Origin: a virus | Direction: 5' to 3' (one strand) | DNA length: 46,225 nt | IMG/VR virus record: IMGVR_UViG_3300042516_001195 | Coordinates: 1-46,225 of that record | Shown: piece after piece, positions 32,708-39,624 of the stretch | How the letters are laid out: the number at the start of each line of letters is the position of its first letter | How positions within the stretch are numbered: position 1 is the first letter of the stretch | Notes under the pieces: generated by a model | What the model saw: the letters and a program-made list of their open reading frames with translations, nothing else | Database searches by the model: none | What the model was told of the DNA's origin: nothing | Program-made: the position numbers and the translations under genes

Positions 32708-32901
32708 TTGGCATCCTTCCATTCCCAGCCAAAGCACAACCGCATCATCGTTCGATGCAGCCAAATTGGCTTTTCCTTTATATTGATTTGAAGACCCCCA
32801 ACCCAATAACCGCCAGCATATTTAGGGTTGAGGTCTGCGAAGATGTAATTTTTTGGCCCATCCAGCTCTGACTCGTAGTCTTTCCAAAAGTCATTGCTCA
32901 T
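32704..32901 (-). CDS. Hypothetical protein (65 aa)
   Basis: MSNDFWKDYESELDGPKNYI; Trp-rich (GYWVGGL, PIWLHRTMM, FGWEWKDAK). ATGA overlap on both sides. A related short type appears in other phages but I cannot name a family. Confidence 0.55.
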   Translation of the reverse strand: MSNDFWKDYESELDGPKNYIFADLNPKYAGGYWVGGLQINIKEKPIWLHRTMMRLCFGWEWKDAK

Positions 32902-33224
32902 ATTGCGCTACCTTTTCTTGCACAAGGCCAACGATTGGACAAAGTGACCTGGACGTATATGTCTGCGGCCAAATGGCGCTCAGATGGCACTCGCTCTAAA
33001 GATTGTTTAATCATGTCTCCCATCTGCCCCACCGTCACAACCCCCGGTGGAATGCAAATCGTGATCCCTGATTGCGAATCAGCAACACCTGAGATGTAGC
33101 CATAGGCCCATACGGGCATTGTTGTCAGCCTTGTGTACAAGTCCTGTCCAGTAAATAGGATTGAGCTTTGCTGGGCTTGTGCGCCACAACAAAGCACCGC
33201 CAAGATTAATGCTACGGCCTTCAT
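32898..33224 (-). CDS. Secreted Rap1a/Tai-family-like protein (108 aa)
   Basis: Signal peptide 1-17 (KAVALILAVLCCGAQA) with cleavage before QQSSI. The mature part has FTGQDLYTRL, GYISGVADSQ, ICIPPGVVTVGQM, ERVPSERHLAADIYVQ and a final WPC. That is the pattern of the Rap1a/Tai family, first described as periplasmic immunity proteins against type VI secretion amidases and also common in phages. Two conserved cysteines could pair. No amidase toxin gene lies beside it; inferred location is the periplasm. Confidence 0.75.
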   Translation of the reverse strand: MKAVALILAVLCCGAQAQQSSILFTGQDLYTRLTTMPVWAYGYISGVADSQSGITICIPPGVVTVGQMGDMIKQSLERVPSERHLAADIYVQVTLSNRWPCARKGSAI

Positions 33225-33502
33225 GCTGTGTACTCAATAGCTTGAAGTTTGGAAATCCTAGTGTTGATCTCGGTCACAGTCTTTTGATAGTCGGCCATGA
33301 TCTTTTCCTTTTTGGCTTGCAAGGCTGCAATCTTCTGTGCGCGAGGATCGTAGTTGTCCGGCACTTCAATCTCAATTTCTTGCTGACCAACGTATGTACG
33401 AAATTCGTCATCATCTACCTTGGTGTAAAAAACGAGGTACTCGCCTTCGTCCTCCCAAGAATATTTGCTGTAGAAGATGTGAACAGTGGTTTTGACTTTC
33501 AT
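33221..33502 (-). CDS. Hypothetical protein with coiled-coil end (93 aa)
   Basis: MKVKTTVHIFYSKYSWEDEG; the beta-rich acidic front (EIEVPDNYDP) is followed by a coiled coil (AQKIAALQAKKEKIMADYQK). First gene of the leftward operon ending at 29108; its ATG lies about 60 bases downstream of the GGGTAAATCCC/TATATT element. No family recognised. Confidence 0.6.
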   Translation of the reverse strand: MKVKTTVHIFYSKYSWEDEGEYLVFYTKVDDDEFRTYVGQQEIEIEVPDNYDPRAQKIAALQAKKEKIMADYQKTVTEINTRISKLQAIEYTA

Positions 33503-33560
33503 TGCGTTTCCTTTTATGCCGTCATTGGCAAGACAATTATTTATTGAGATAAAGCAAATT

Positions 33561-33577
33561 AATATAGGGATTTACCC
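33561..33577 (-). promoter_or_regulatory. Candidate phage promoter/operator: GGGTAAATCCC then TATATT (leftward)
   Basis: On the minus strand GGGTAAATCCC is followed immediately by TATATTAAT, which can be a -10. About 60 bases further is the ATG at 33502. The same arrangement appears rightward at 35110-35126. There is no good -35 match, so an activator or a phage-specific factor may be needed. Confidence 0.55.
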
Positions 33578-33780
33578 TAATCTAACTCACCGTTTTGAAG
33601 CTTGATCATGTAACCCCTGATTCTTTCAACAGAGCCAGGGCCATACATCTTTGTCAACCACTTAATCCGAACAGGCGTTAAGACCTTTTGCTTGGTTGAC
33701 TGATACGTTCCATACAGAACTCTGGCCTCACCAAGCTCAATCATGTATTGGTCGCTATCAGTTGGCTTCATCCAGGTCAC
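33577..33780 (-). CDS. Hypothetical protein (67 aa, or 64 aa from the internal ATG)
   Basis: Starts at GTG 33780 or ATG 33771 (MKPTDSDQYMIELGEARVLY). Basic end with TPVRIKWLTKMYGPGSVERI, which resembles short phage proteins near replication genes. Overlaps the 38-aa gene end. The stop lies in the GGGTAAATCCC element. Confidence 0.5.
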   Translation of the reverse strand: MTWMKPTDSDQYMIELGEARVLYGTYQSTKQKVLTPVRIKWLTKMYGPGSVERIRGYMIKLQNGELD

Positions 33781-33874
33781 CAGTTAATCGGAGTGCTTGG
33801 TCAATGATGTGTGCTGGGTAAGGCACTCCTTCACGCACCTTGTCCAGTATTTGCATTGCTTGGTAATGGCTCAT
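33758..33874 (-). CDS. 38-aa hypothetical peptide
   Basis: MSHYQAMQILDKVREGVPYP, then AHIIDQALRLTGDLDEAN. Start overlaps the stop of the DUF1376 gene (ATGA) and its end overlaps the next gene. The helix-rich pattern of AMQILDKVREG...IDQALRLTGD looks like a small helical domain or DNA-binding helix pair. Support is from coupling only. Confidence 0.5.
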   Translation of the reverse strand: MSHYQAMQILDKVREGVPYPAHIIDQALRLTGDLDEAN

Positions 33875-34647
33875 GCCTTCCTCAATACTTGGTTGATTTG
33901 TTGACGGATGTGGTCAGGCATTGGAGCAGCCTTTTGTCTGTCAGCAGCAATCTGAAGCAACACAGGGTCAGGACCGGAATGTTGGGCAGGAACTGTTGTC
34001 CGCGCAACGTCAGCAGCTTGTTGGGCAAAGGTCTTGTTTTCTTTAATTTCAAAAACATCTTGCCAACCACTAGTGATGGATTTTTCAAGTACTGCCTGAA
34101 TGTCCTGCCCAGCATCCTTAAACTTTTTAAGCTTTGCAATCAAAAGCTCGATAGCCTTTTCCGTTGGTGGTTTCTTCATCTTTTTCCGCATCTCAAGAAA
34201 TGCGTACCAAGTCTCCAAAGGAATCCATTCAGGCCAAACATAGGAAGCGACAGCGAACTTCTCCTTCTTTGGTTCTTGGTTAATGGTTATTGGTTTATGG
34301 TTATTGGTTGGTTGAACGTCCGTTGAACGGATGCTTGACCTGCGTTCAGCGGATGCTTTACCAGCCTTAGACGCTTGCTCAACTTTTGAGTGGTAATGTT
34401 GTATTTCCTTGTCTGCCCTTGGAGAAACAAAGCCAGCATCAGTGGAGACAAAGAACTCATTCAGGACTGTAAGAACGTCCTGCTCCTGATCCCTCATGCC
34501 TATTTGACGAGCAATGTCTCGCTGTCTGATGGGCTGCTCATGGAGGTAATAGAAGTCCAGAAGCCTACGATAAGCAAGGTCTTCAATCAAGGAAAGATGA
34601 CGAGTGTGACTAGCGTAGTCGCCAATGTGAAATTGGTAGTAGTGCAT
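33871..34647 (-). CDS. DUF1376-domain replication protein (258 aa)
   Basis: Start MHYYQFHIGDYASHTRHLSL at 34647, the standard opening of DUF1376 proteins; an in-frame ATG at 34746 would add 33 residues without domain similarity. EDLAYRRLLDFYYLHEQPI (winged-helix core) follows. Residues ~90-130 are a linker and the C-terminal part (VWPEWIPLETWYAFLEMRKK...) is a second helical domain found in phage replication proteins. Likely role: recruiting the host helicase or primase to the phage origin; inferred from family and position. Confidence 0.75.
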   Translation of the reverse strand: MHYYQFHIGDYASHTRHLSLIEDLAYRRLLDFYYLHEQPIRQRDIARQIGMRDQEQDVLTVLNEFFVSTDAGFVSPRADKEIQHYHSKVEQASKAGKASAERRSSIRSTDVQPTNNHKPITINQEPKKEKFAVASYVWPEWIPLETWYAFLEMRKKMKKPPTEKAIELLIAKLKKFKDAGQDIQAVLEKSITSGWQDVFEIKENKTFAQQAADVARTTVPAQHSGPDPVLLQIAADRQKAAPMPDHIRQQINQVLRKA

Positions 34648-34755
34648 GATTTTCCGTTCAAAACCCCACTTCAGAAGAAACGCACAGGCAGGTGGAAGGG
34701 GACACTTTTCGGTCGGGTAATTAGTCCGACCTAGCCTGGGTTTCATTAAACTATA

Positions 34756-34908
34756 TCACTTTATTCCGGCTCTGGAATAAGTCTTCATTTCTTTACGCTC
34801 AGTAGTCTTTGCCACAACATTCACGTTCATGTTTGACTTCTCTGTTTTGGTAAACAAAGAAGACGGTTTGGAGCGCCAATCAAAGGGGCTTGGTTTGGTA
34901 GATTTCAT
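34756..34908 (-). CDS. 50-aa basic hypothetical protein
   Basis: MKSTKPSPFDWRSKPSSLFT; Lys/Ser/Thr-rich, no obvious fold. AAGGA lies six bases before the ATG. Overlaps the end of the 63-aa gene by 29 bases. Possible small regulator, by position at the front of the replication gene. Confidence 0.5.
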   Translation of the reverse strand: MKSTKPSPFDWRSKPSSLFTKTEKSNMNVNVVAKTTERKEMKTYSRAGIK

Positions 34909-35071
34909 GTAATTCCTTTAGTCGCTTCTTAGAAGCAATCTCTAGTGCTGTTGCTAGGACCGCAACAATACCAGCTTCTAGATCATCTGGGTGCAGCAAT
35001 GGCTCCAGTTGATCGGTGGCATGGACTATTAGCTCGTAAGCTAAAGCAAATTCGTGTGTTTGGTGGCTCAT
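34880..35071 (-). CDS. Hypothetical helical protein (63 aa)
   Basis: MSHQTHEFALAYELIVHATD; two to three helices (LEAGIVAVLATALEIASKKR), similar to short prophage proteins. First gene of the leftward replication operon, facing the rightward operon across a 111-base promoter gap. Confidence 0.55.
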   Translation of the reverse strand: MSHQTHEFALAYELIVHATDQLEPLLHPDDLEAGIVAVLATALEIASKKRLKELHEIYQTKPL

Positions 35072-35106
35072 GGGATGAGCCTAACGCAAGAAAACAGAAA
35101 AATCTA

Positions 35107-35126
35107 TTAGGGTATATCCCTATATA
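35107..35126 (+). promoter_or_regulatory. Candidate phage promoter/operator: GGGTATATCCC then TATATA (rightward)
   Basis: TTAGGGTATATCCC is followed directly by TATATAAAC, about 60 bases before the ATG at 35183. The leftward element at 33561-33577 has the same layout and distance. No typical -35 at 17 bases. Lies in the divergent gap 35072-35182. Confidence 0.55.
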
Positions 35127-35182
35127 AACACCATAAAAAGCTTGATACATTCACATCTGCTTTAACAAAAAAGGAGATATCA

Positions 35183-35335
35183 ATGAATGTTCAAGCACTA
35201 AGAAAAGTAAGGAAGTTGTTCTGCGTCAATGGTGTTCCAACACACATCCAACGTCATAACTGCAAGCAGTGGGTCAAGTCAATTCGCTTCCTGGGCGACA
35301 AGTGGCTCCTCGCAACTCCGGTAACAAAATCATGA
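35183..35335 (+). CDS. 50-aa basic early protein
   Basis: A very strong AAGGAG stands before the ATG. MNVQALRKVRKLFCVNGVPT, strongly basic (KVRK, RHNCKQWVKSIR), with two cysteines. First gene of the rightward recombination operon. No family recognised; a small nucleic-acid-binding protein is possible. Confidence 0.65.
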   Translation: MNVQALRKVRKLFCVNGVPTHIQRHNCKQWVKSIRFLGDKWLLATPVTKS

Positions 35336-35640
35336 GCAACGTAATCAAAACCACCTTTGCTGGCAAAAGCCCATTTCGTAACGTCAAGGAAGTAGACCTC
35401 ACTACCTTGCGTGTTACTACTGATCAACCAAAGAAGCGTGTTGCTCGGTTTTACAAATACGACTCTGTGTTTAAAGATCTTGACATAGGGAAATCCATCT
35501 CATGCCAACCGAAAGATTGCGATAAGGTTGCACAAGCACTGCGCTCTTACGTCATACGCAATAAAAAGCCTTGGCTTGTTAAGGGACAGATGTACTACAC
35601 CAAGACCACAGCCCGTGTATTTGTATTGGAGATGAAATGA
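35332..35640 (+). CDS. Hypothetical protein (102 aa)
   Basis: MSNVIKTTFAGKSPFRNVKE, basic, beta-rich, with KPWLVKGQMYYTKTTARVFV at the end. ATGA overlap with both neighbours. Similar in feel to short early phage proteins; function unknown. Confidence 0.6.
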   Translation: MSNVIKTTFAGKSPFRNVKEVDLTTLRVTTDQPKKRVARFYKYDSVFKDLDIGKSISCQPKDCDKVAQALRSYVIRNKKPWLVKGQMYYTKTTARVFVLEMK

Positions 35641-35825
35641 AAGACTTTTTGCAACAGGCCAAAGAAGACTTGCATGATGTGCAGTATTGCCCCTACTGCA
35701 TGGAACCTCGTAACGACAAACGCTCTTGCTGTGGTGAGAACCACTTCTTAGAGTTCCAAGACTTTGATGATGAGACACAAAATCAAATCATCCAAGACGA
35801 ATATGACTCAACTATCTGGAAATAA
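35637..35825 (+). CDS. Zinc-finger-like protein (62 aa)
   Basis: MKDFLQQAKEDLHDVQYCPY; CPYCM near 18-22 and SCCGEN near 31-36 give a possible Cys4 site. The acidic C-terminus resembles other short finger proteins of phages. ATGA overlap with the previous gene; the next starts one base after the stop. Confidence 0.6.
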   Translation: MKDFLQQAKEDLHDVQYCPYCMEPRNDKRSCCGENHFLEFQDFDDETQNQIIQDEYDSTIWK

Positions 35826-35826
35826 A

Positions 35827-36474
35827 ATGTCTATTTATAAAAAACTGAGTGATGTAAGAGAACACTTCCATGAGTTGGAATTGAAGAAGACGGGGCATAA
35901 CAAGTTCGCTGGCTACAAGTATTTTGAACTTGGAGACTTCTTGATTCCTGCGCTTAAAGTGTTGAAAATTTACGGCATTGTTTCTGTGATTTCTTTTGGA
36001 AAAGAAGTTGCAACCTTGAGGCTGATTGACATTGACAAGCCAGATGACTTCATTGAAATCGCCTCTCCCATGTCATCTGCGGCTCTTAAAGGGGCGCATG
36101 AAATCCAAAACCTTGGGGCAGTACAAACCTACCTCCGCAGGTATTTGTGGGTTGCTGCGCTTGAGATTGTTGAACACGATGCAATCGACTCGTCTGACAA
36201 AGTAACAGATGAAGGCATCAAGAAAAAAGGTAACGCACCAGTAGTCACACCCCGTGGTGGTATTGGTGACGATCTCCCACAAGACATCAAAGAATTCCTG
36301 ACTGACTTGGCAGCAGGAGCAACAGAGTTGGTTAACCAGGGTAAGGCTAAAGATGCTCTTGCCTTGATTGACGAACAGGCTTTGGAGGCTGATCAGCGTG
36401 TCTGGTTGGCTAACCAAATGCCTTCCACCGTGCGTTCTGCACTAAAGAAAATTAAAGAGGTAAATAATGGCTGA
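35827..36474 (+). CDS. erf: ERF-family single-strand annealing protein (215 aa)
   Basis: Starts MSIYKKLSDVREHFHELELK; KTGHNKFAGYKYFELGDFLI (21-40) is the ERF-family signature. YLRRYLWVAALEIVEHDAID (about 105-125) is the other conserved block. The C-terminal part is a helical region with less conservation. It anneals complementary strands for recombination and perhaps genome circularisation. Followed at once by the SSB-like gene (overlap eight bases) in the common ERF-SSB arrangement. Confidence 0.85.
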   Translation: MSIYKKLSDVREHFHELELKKTGHNKFAGYKYFELGDFLIPALKVLKIYGIVSVISFGKEVATLRLIDIDKPDDFIEIASPMSSAALKGAHEIQNLGAVQTYLRRYLWVAALEIVEHDAIDSSDKVTDEGIKKKGNAPVVTPRGGIGDDLPQDIKEFLTDLAAGATELVNQGKAKDALALIDEQALEADQRVWLANQMPSTVRSALKKIKEVNNG

Positions 36475-36721
36475 TTTCGACAATACAAACCGTGGATCGT
36501 TGTTCAAGAACGACAAAAAAACAGAGGAAAAGCACCCAGATATGAGTGGTTCCATCAATATTGATGGCATCGAATACTGGATTTCTGGATGGAAAAAGAA
36601 GAGCAAGGCAGATGTAGGATTTATCAGCCTGTCTGTGCGCCCTAAAGAACAGACGCGCCAATCAAGCCAGCCAACCCAAAAAGCCAAATCAGACAATTGG
36701 GATGATGATCTGCCCTTTTAA
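36467..36721 (+). CDS. Small SSB-like protein with acidic DDDLPF tail (84 aa)
   Basis: Contains SGSINIDGIEYWISGWKKKS and VGFISLSVRPKEQ, beta strands as in a half-size OB-like protein. After a Gln/Ser linker it ends in DNWDDDLPF, which copies the C-terminal interaction tip of bacterial SSB (DDDIPF). Placed after erf. It might bind single strands, or mimic the SSB tip to attract host repair enzymes; the core is smaller than the usual ~110-residue OB fold. Confidence 0.65.
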   Translation: MADFDNTNRGSLFKNDKKTEEKHPDMSGSINIDGIEYWISGWKKKSKADVGFISLSVRPKEQTRQSSQPTQKAKSDNWDDDLPF

Positions 36722-36818
36722 TTAATAACGGGGAAAGCGGATGCTGCGAAAAGGAAATGAGGCGCTGATCTCTATGTCAGCCGCAGACGTAGCGAGTACC
36801 CACCTTCAAGGAATGAAT

Positions 36819-37130
36819 ATGAACTTCAAAGAATTTTTCAGCAGCAATCCTTTGGACCTTTTCCCAAGGGTAAGAAAAGACGATCCCATAACCTCGTTTG
36901 AAGCAGCAGACAGCATCAAAGAAGTCTCTGCCAAGCATCACAAGATAATTCTTGAGTGCTTAGAAAAGAACGGGCCGCTTGGCAAAGATGGCATTGCAAG
37001 GCTAACTGGCCTTGAGAGCAATCAAGTTGCAAGACGCTTAAACGAATTAAAGGTCATGTGCCTTATCGTTTTGACAGGCAACACAGTCAAATCAAACAGT
37101 GGTCGTAATGAAAGAGAGTGGACAGTATGA
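36819..37130 (+). CDS. Winged-helix DNA-binding protein (103 aa)
   Basis: Start MNFKEFFSSNPLDLFPRVRK at 36819 with AAGGA six bases upstream (in-frame starts at 36741 and 36813 are less well placed). KHHKIILECLEKNGPLGKDG, RLTGLESNQVARRLNELKVM is a clear winged helix like MarR-type domains. It could be a regulator of early or late genes. The stop overlaps the MazG-like start. Confidence 0.65.
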   Translation: MNFKEFFSSNPLDLFPRVRKDDPITSFEAADSIKEVSAKHHKIILECLEKNGPLGKDGIARLTGLESNQVARRLNELKVMCLIVLTGNTVKSNSGRNEREWTV

Positions 37131-37432
37131 GCTTTGCAGAAATTGAACTTGAAGTTATCCGTTGGGGTGAGGCCCGTCAGATTGTCCAGCACAGCAATCC
37201 AAGAGCGCAAGCCATTAAAACACTTGAGGAAGTTGGTGAGCTAATTCAAGCTATCACTGACAATGACAGAGAGGCCATGATTGACGCATACGGCGATATT
37301 CTGGTTACCCTTGTCATGGGTTGTGCCACTGCTGATTTGGACCTTGTAAGCTGTTTTAAACACGCCTATGAACAGATTAAAGACCGCAAGGGTCATCTGT
37401 CACCAGAAGGAATCTTTATCAAGGAGTCGTGA
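37127..37432 (+). CDS. MazG-like nucleotide pyrophosphohydrolase (101 aa)
   Basis: KTLEEVGELIQAI (32-43) and DAYGDILVTLVMG (53-65) give the EExxE...ExxD-like metal site of MazG/dUTPase-type all-alpha hydrolases, with Asp replacing the first Glu of the second motif. MazG enzymes break down nucleoside triphosphates and may lower ppGpp signals. Overlaps winged helix and next gene by a few bases. Confidence 0.7.
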   Translation: MSFAEIELEVIRWGEARQIVQHSNPRAQAIKTLEEVGELIQAITDNDREAMIDAYGDILVTLVMGCATADLDLVSCFKHAYEQIKDRKGHLSPEGIFIKES

Positions 37433-37704
37433 TGATTGATAAAATCCTTGACGAACGAGGCAAGCGTTATGGCAAGTTTGTTGATGTTGCCAGAGCAACA
37501 AGTGCAATCCAAGAAGCAGTGTTTGAGCAAATGGAGCTTGATAAACTAAACACACTTGCACCAGATCAAACCGTTGCGCTTGACATGATCTGCCACAAAC
37601 TTGCAAGGATTGCTATTGGTGATCCAGATTACGTTGATAACTGGATCGACATTGCTGGATACGCTCAACTTGTTGCAGACCGCTTACAAGGACTTGAGCG
37701 TTAA
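37432..37704 (+). CDS. DUF6378-like phage protein (90 aa)
   Basis: Start MIDKILDERGKRYGKFVDVA at 37432 (AAGGAG five bases upstream); a GTG three bases earlier also fits. ILDERGKRYGKF, ALDMICHKLARIAIGDPDYVDNWIDIAGYAQL is the recurring set of the DUF6378 type. Associated with MazG genes. Its TAA is read on the other strand as the stop of the endolysin (shared TTAA). Confidence 0.7.
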   Translation: MIDKILDERGKRYGKFVDVARATSAIQEAVFEQMELDKLNTLAPDQTVALDMICHKLARIAIGDPDYVDNWIDIAGYAQLVADRLQGLER

Positions 37705-38315
37705 CCGCCAAACAATGCCAAAGCTTGATTGGTGTGCTTGATTCGGTCATCAAGGCCGATAGTGCCGCCATTGATCTTCTTTGTCAGAGCCAAGTGATTC
37801 CCAGACTCAGCAATTGCGTTGAGCTTCTGGGTATCCCAAAACCACCCAGCCGTTAGAGCAGCGTACTGAGGTGTAGCAACCAAGTCAGGCTCCATGATGA
37901 AGTCCACACCCAAAGCCTTGCCAGCATGGTGATAGTTGGCAGTACCAGTTAGCTGAATACAACCACGGCCACGAAACCTATAGCCATCACCAGAAGCCTC
38001 ATCCCGATTTGACATACGGTTACTGTAAATACGGTTTGCAATCTTCTTTGGTTGACGCTCATAAGCAGCAGCTTCTTCAGGTGTAAATCCCCATGTTCTA
38101 CGAGGTGTACGGGGGAACAACTTTAACAGGGTGGCAGCACGGTAATTCAGGTTCTCTTCCAACACCCTGAAGTTGGCACTCTCATGACCACATTGACCAA
38201 TGAATGCGGCCATTTGCATAGGGCTTGTGATGCCAAACCGCTGAAATGTGTGGTTCAGCGCATCAGCCCACTCAGGCGCAATGTGTAGTTGTTTTAGTTG
38301 ATCAGTTGTTACCAT
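37701..38315 (-). CDS. GH19 endolysin (204 aa)
   Basis: Cell-wall hydrolase of the chitinase-like GH19 family. GQCGHESANF (41-50) with Glu45 as likely acid, LEENLNY following, and GYRFRGRGCIQLTG (about 115-128) as substrate loop. No signal peptide, so release depends on a holin. Overlaps the Rz gene by 14 bases. Shares its stop codon TTAA with the rightward operon, with no terminator between. Confidence 0.9.
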   Translation of the reverse strand: MVTTDQLKQLHIAPEWADALNHTFQRFGITSPMQMAAFIGQCGHESANFRVLEENLNYRAATLLKLFPRTPRRTWGFTPEEAAAYERQPKKIANRIYSNRMSNRDEASGDGYRFRGRGCIQLTGTANYHHAGKALGVDFIMEPDLVATPQYAALTAGWFWDTQKLNAIAESGNHLALTKKINGGTIGLDDRIKHTNQALALFGG

Positions 38316-38817
38316 TGATGATGCTCCTCATGTTTTCGTAAGCTGCCACACAAGCATTTAGCTGGTTGATAGCTTTGTCGCCTTCCGCTGCAATCTCTGC
38401 AATCAGTCTCAAGGTTTCGCGCTCGGACTGTCCTGGATCACTAGGAGCTTGGTCAGGCGGTCCACTAGGTTTGCTTCCCGCTTCATTGCTATCTCTGGCG
38501 GCAACGGGGGGATTTGGGGTGGCTTGTACGCAACTTGGGGAGGGGAGCCGCACCCTACCAGCAGCAATGAGCTTATTAAGATCAGTTTGTTTTTGAGAGA
38601 CAACATCATTGGCTTTCCTCAGTTCAGTTTCTTTGTCAGCAACAACCTTTGCCATTGATTGCTCTTTGGCTCGGGACTCCTCATTTTTCTTGGCGATCTC
38701 AGCTTGCATCTCAACATCACGATCACCCCAGCCACTTTTATATCCGTACTTGTAGATTCCAAATAGGGCAAGCAGCACAAGCAGCACTGCTATGCCCGTG
38801 CGCTGTATTGACGTCAT
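38302..38817 (-). CDS. i-spanin Rz-like (171 aa)
   Basis: N-terminal membrane anchor (GIAVLLVLLALFGIYKYGY, residues 7-25) followed by a long periplasmic coiled coil (QAEIAKKNEESRAKEQSMAK, KETELRKANDVVSQKQTDLN), a Pro-rich turn and a C-terminal helix. Typical inner-membrane spanin that joins the o-spanin to fuse inner and outer membranes. ATGA overlap with the holin-like gene. Confidence 0.8.
   Translation of the reverse strand: MTSIQRTGIAVLLVLLALFGIYKYGYKSGWGDRDVEMQAEIAKKNEESRAKEQSMAKVVADKETELRKANDVVSQKQTDLNKLIAAGRVRLPSPSCVQATPNPPVAARDSNEAGSKPSGPPDQAPSDPGQSERETLRLIAEIAAEGDKAINQLNACVAAYENMRSIINGNN
38409..38609 (-). CDS. o-spanin Rz1-like lipoprotein nested in Rz (66 aa)
   Basis: MMLSLKNKLILISSLLLVGC: lipoprotein signal with lipobox LVGC and Cys20, followed by a Pro-rich stretch (PPQIPPLPPEI). 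It lies entirely inside the Rz-like gene in another frame, as in lambda Rz/Rz1. GAGG lies upstream of the ATG. Outer-membrane partner of the i-spanin. Confidence 0.85.
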   Translation of the reverse strand: MMLSLKNKLILISSLLLVGCGSPPQVAYKPPQIPPLPPEIAMKREANLVDRLTKLLVIQDSPSAKP

Positions 38818-39296
38818 GATGCTTCCTTACGCGCAAGTGCTATTTCTGCGCGTTCATCATCAGGCTCTTGATGCTCTGGTGGTGTTGTGGGAGGTGGTCC
38901 AGGTGTCCATGTCTCATCAAGTTCAGGATTCTTGTATCCCATCCAGTTGAAGTCGGGCATTGCAGGTGGTGGTGCAACGTAAACCTGTGGAGGAGGGCTT
39001 GGTGGTGCTACAGGAGGAGGATTTAAGGTCTTGGCCGCACCAGATACAGCACGTTTACCAACAATACCCCCAATACCCCCAACGATCAGTAGCACGATGT
39101 CGTTCAGCATCTTGGTATATGCCTGATCGATAGGAGCCATCGACTTGATAGGTTGGGTCACAAAGGTAACCGAATACAGCAATGCTGCAACGATCCCCGC
39201 AAGGATTAGCGTGATCATGATGACCACGAAACCCCAAACCCTTACCTCAATATCTTCACTGCTTAGGTGTTTCATTAGAAGGTTTTGTTGCGTCAA
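38814..39296 (-). CDS. Two-span holin-like protein with Pro-rich tail (160 aa)
   Basis: Two hydrophobic segments (VVIMITLILAGIVAALLYSV; DIVLLIVGGIGGIVG) separated by about 25 residues, then a Pro-rich tail (PPPVAPPSPPPQVYVAPPPA). The start is TTG at 39296 with GGAG upstream, conserved in the copy at 1-69; an ATG at 39275 is an alternative. Precedes Rz. A class II holin is the best guess; the long Pro-rich cytoplasmic or periplasmic tail is unusual. Confidence 0.6.
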   Translation of the reverse strand: MTQQNLLMKHLSSEDIEVRVWGFVVIMITLILAGIVAALLYSVTFVTQPIKSMAPIDQAYTKMLNDIVLLIVGGIGGIVGKRAVSGAAKTLNPPPVAPPSPPPQVYVAPPPAMPDFNWMGYKNPELDETWTPGPPPTTPPEHQEPDDERAEIALARKEAS

Positions 39297-39468
39297 TTTG
39301 TTTCTCCAAGATAGGGGCCACTAAATATTCTGGACAGTCTTGAGTGAACAAGCACCGGGGCTTGGAGCATTCAGGCTTGTGGAAATTGTCCGGGTTTTGG
39401 CAAGCGTAGCGATAAGTGTTGTCACACCCCACCAGCGCCAGCAAAACAAAAATCAGTGCAATTTTCAT
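39256..39468 (-). CDS. Small cysteine-rich lipoprotein of the lysis cassette (copy B)
   Basis: 70 aa; same lipobox LVGC with Cys15 and the same cysteine pattern as 29-241. Identical up to the last eight residues, where ETPKQ replaces EPATKQ. Overlaps the holin-like start by about 40 bases in another frame. Confidence 0.7.
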   Translation of the reverse strand: MKIALIFVLLALVGCDNTYRYACQNPDNFHKPECSKPRCLFTQDCPEYLVAPILEKQIDATKPSNETPKQ

Positions 39469-39623
39469 ATGCCTAGTTTCTCCAAGAAGGCTTCAATGAC
39501 TCGGTTGGCGATCTCTGGGGGCAAGAACTGAAGAAACTTAAACCCCACCCAAATAAAGGCAAGGTAGCAGTTGATTTTGATCCACTTGTCAAAACCATCT
39601 TTGGCTTCTTTCCACTTGTCCAT
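39465..39623 (-). CDS. 52-aa membrane-associated protein (copy B)
   Basis: Same product as 238-396: MDKWKEAKDGFDKWIKINCY, then a hydrophobic stretch and a helical end. ATG one base after the preceding stop. Function unknown; placed in the lysis cassette. Confidence 0.65.
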   Translation of the reverse strand: MDKWKEAKDGFDKWIKINCYLAFIWVGFKFLQFLPPEIANRVIEAFLEKLGI

Positions 39624-39624
39624 G

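Noticed and set aside
34648-34746. N-terminal extension of the DUF1376 protein from an ATG at 34746
   Set aside because: DUF1376 proteins normally begin near MHYYQFHIGDY; the extension has no domain and no SD. It remains a weak alternative.
26134-37704. Lysogeny module (integrase, CI/Cro repressors, attachment site)
   Set aside because: No integrase, recombinase or clear CI-like repressor found; only small HTH-like peptides. The operators alone do not prove a temperate lifestyle.
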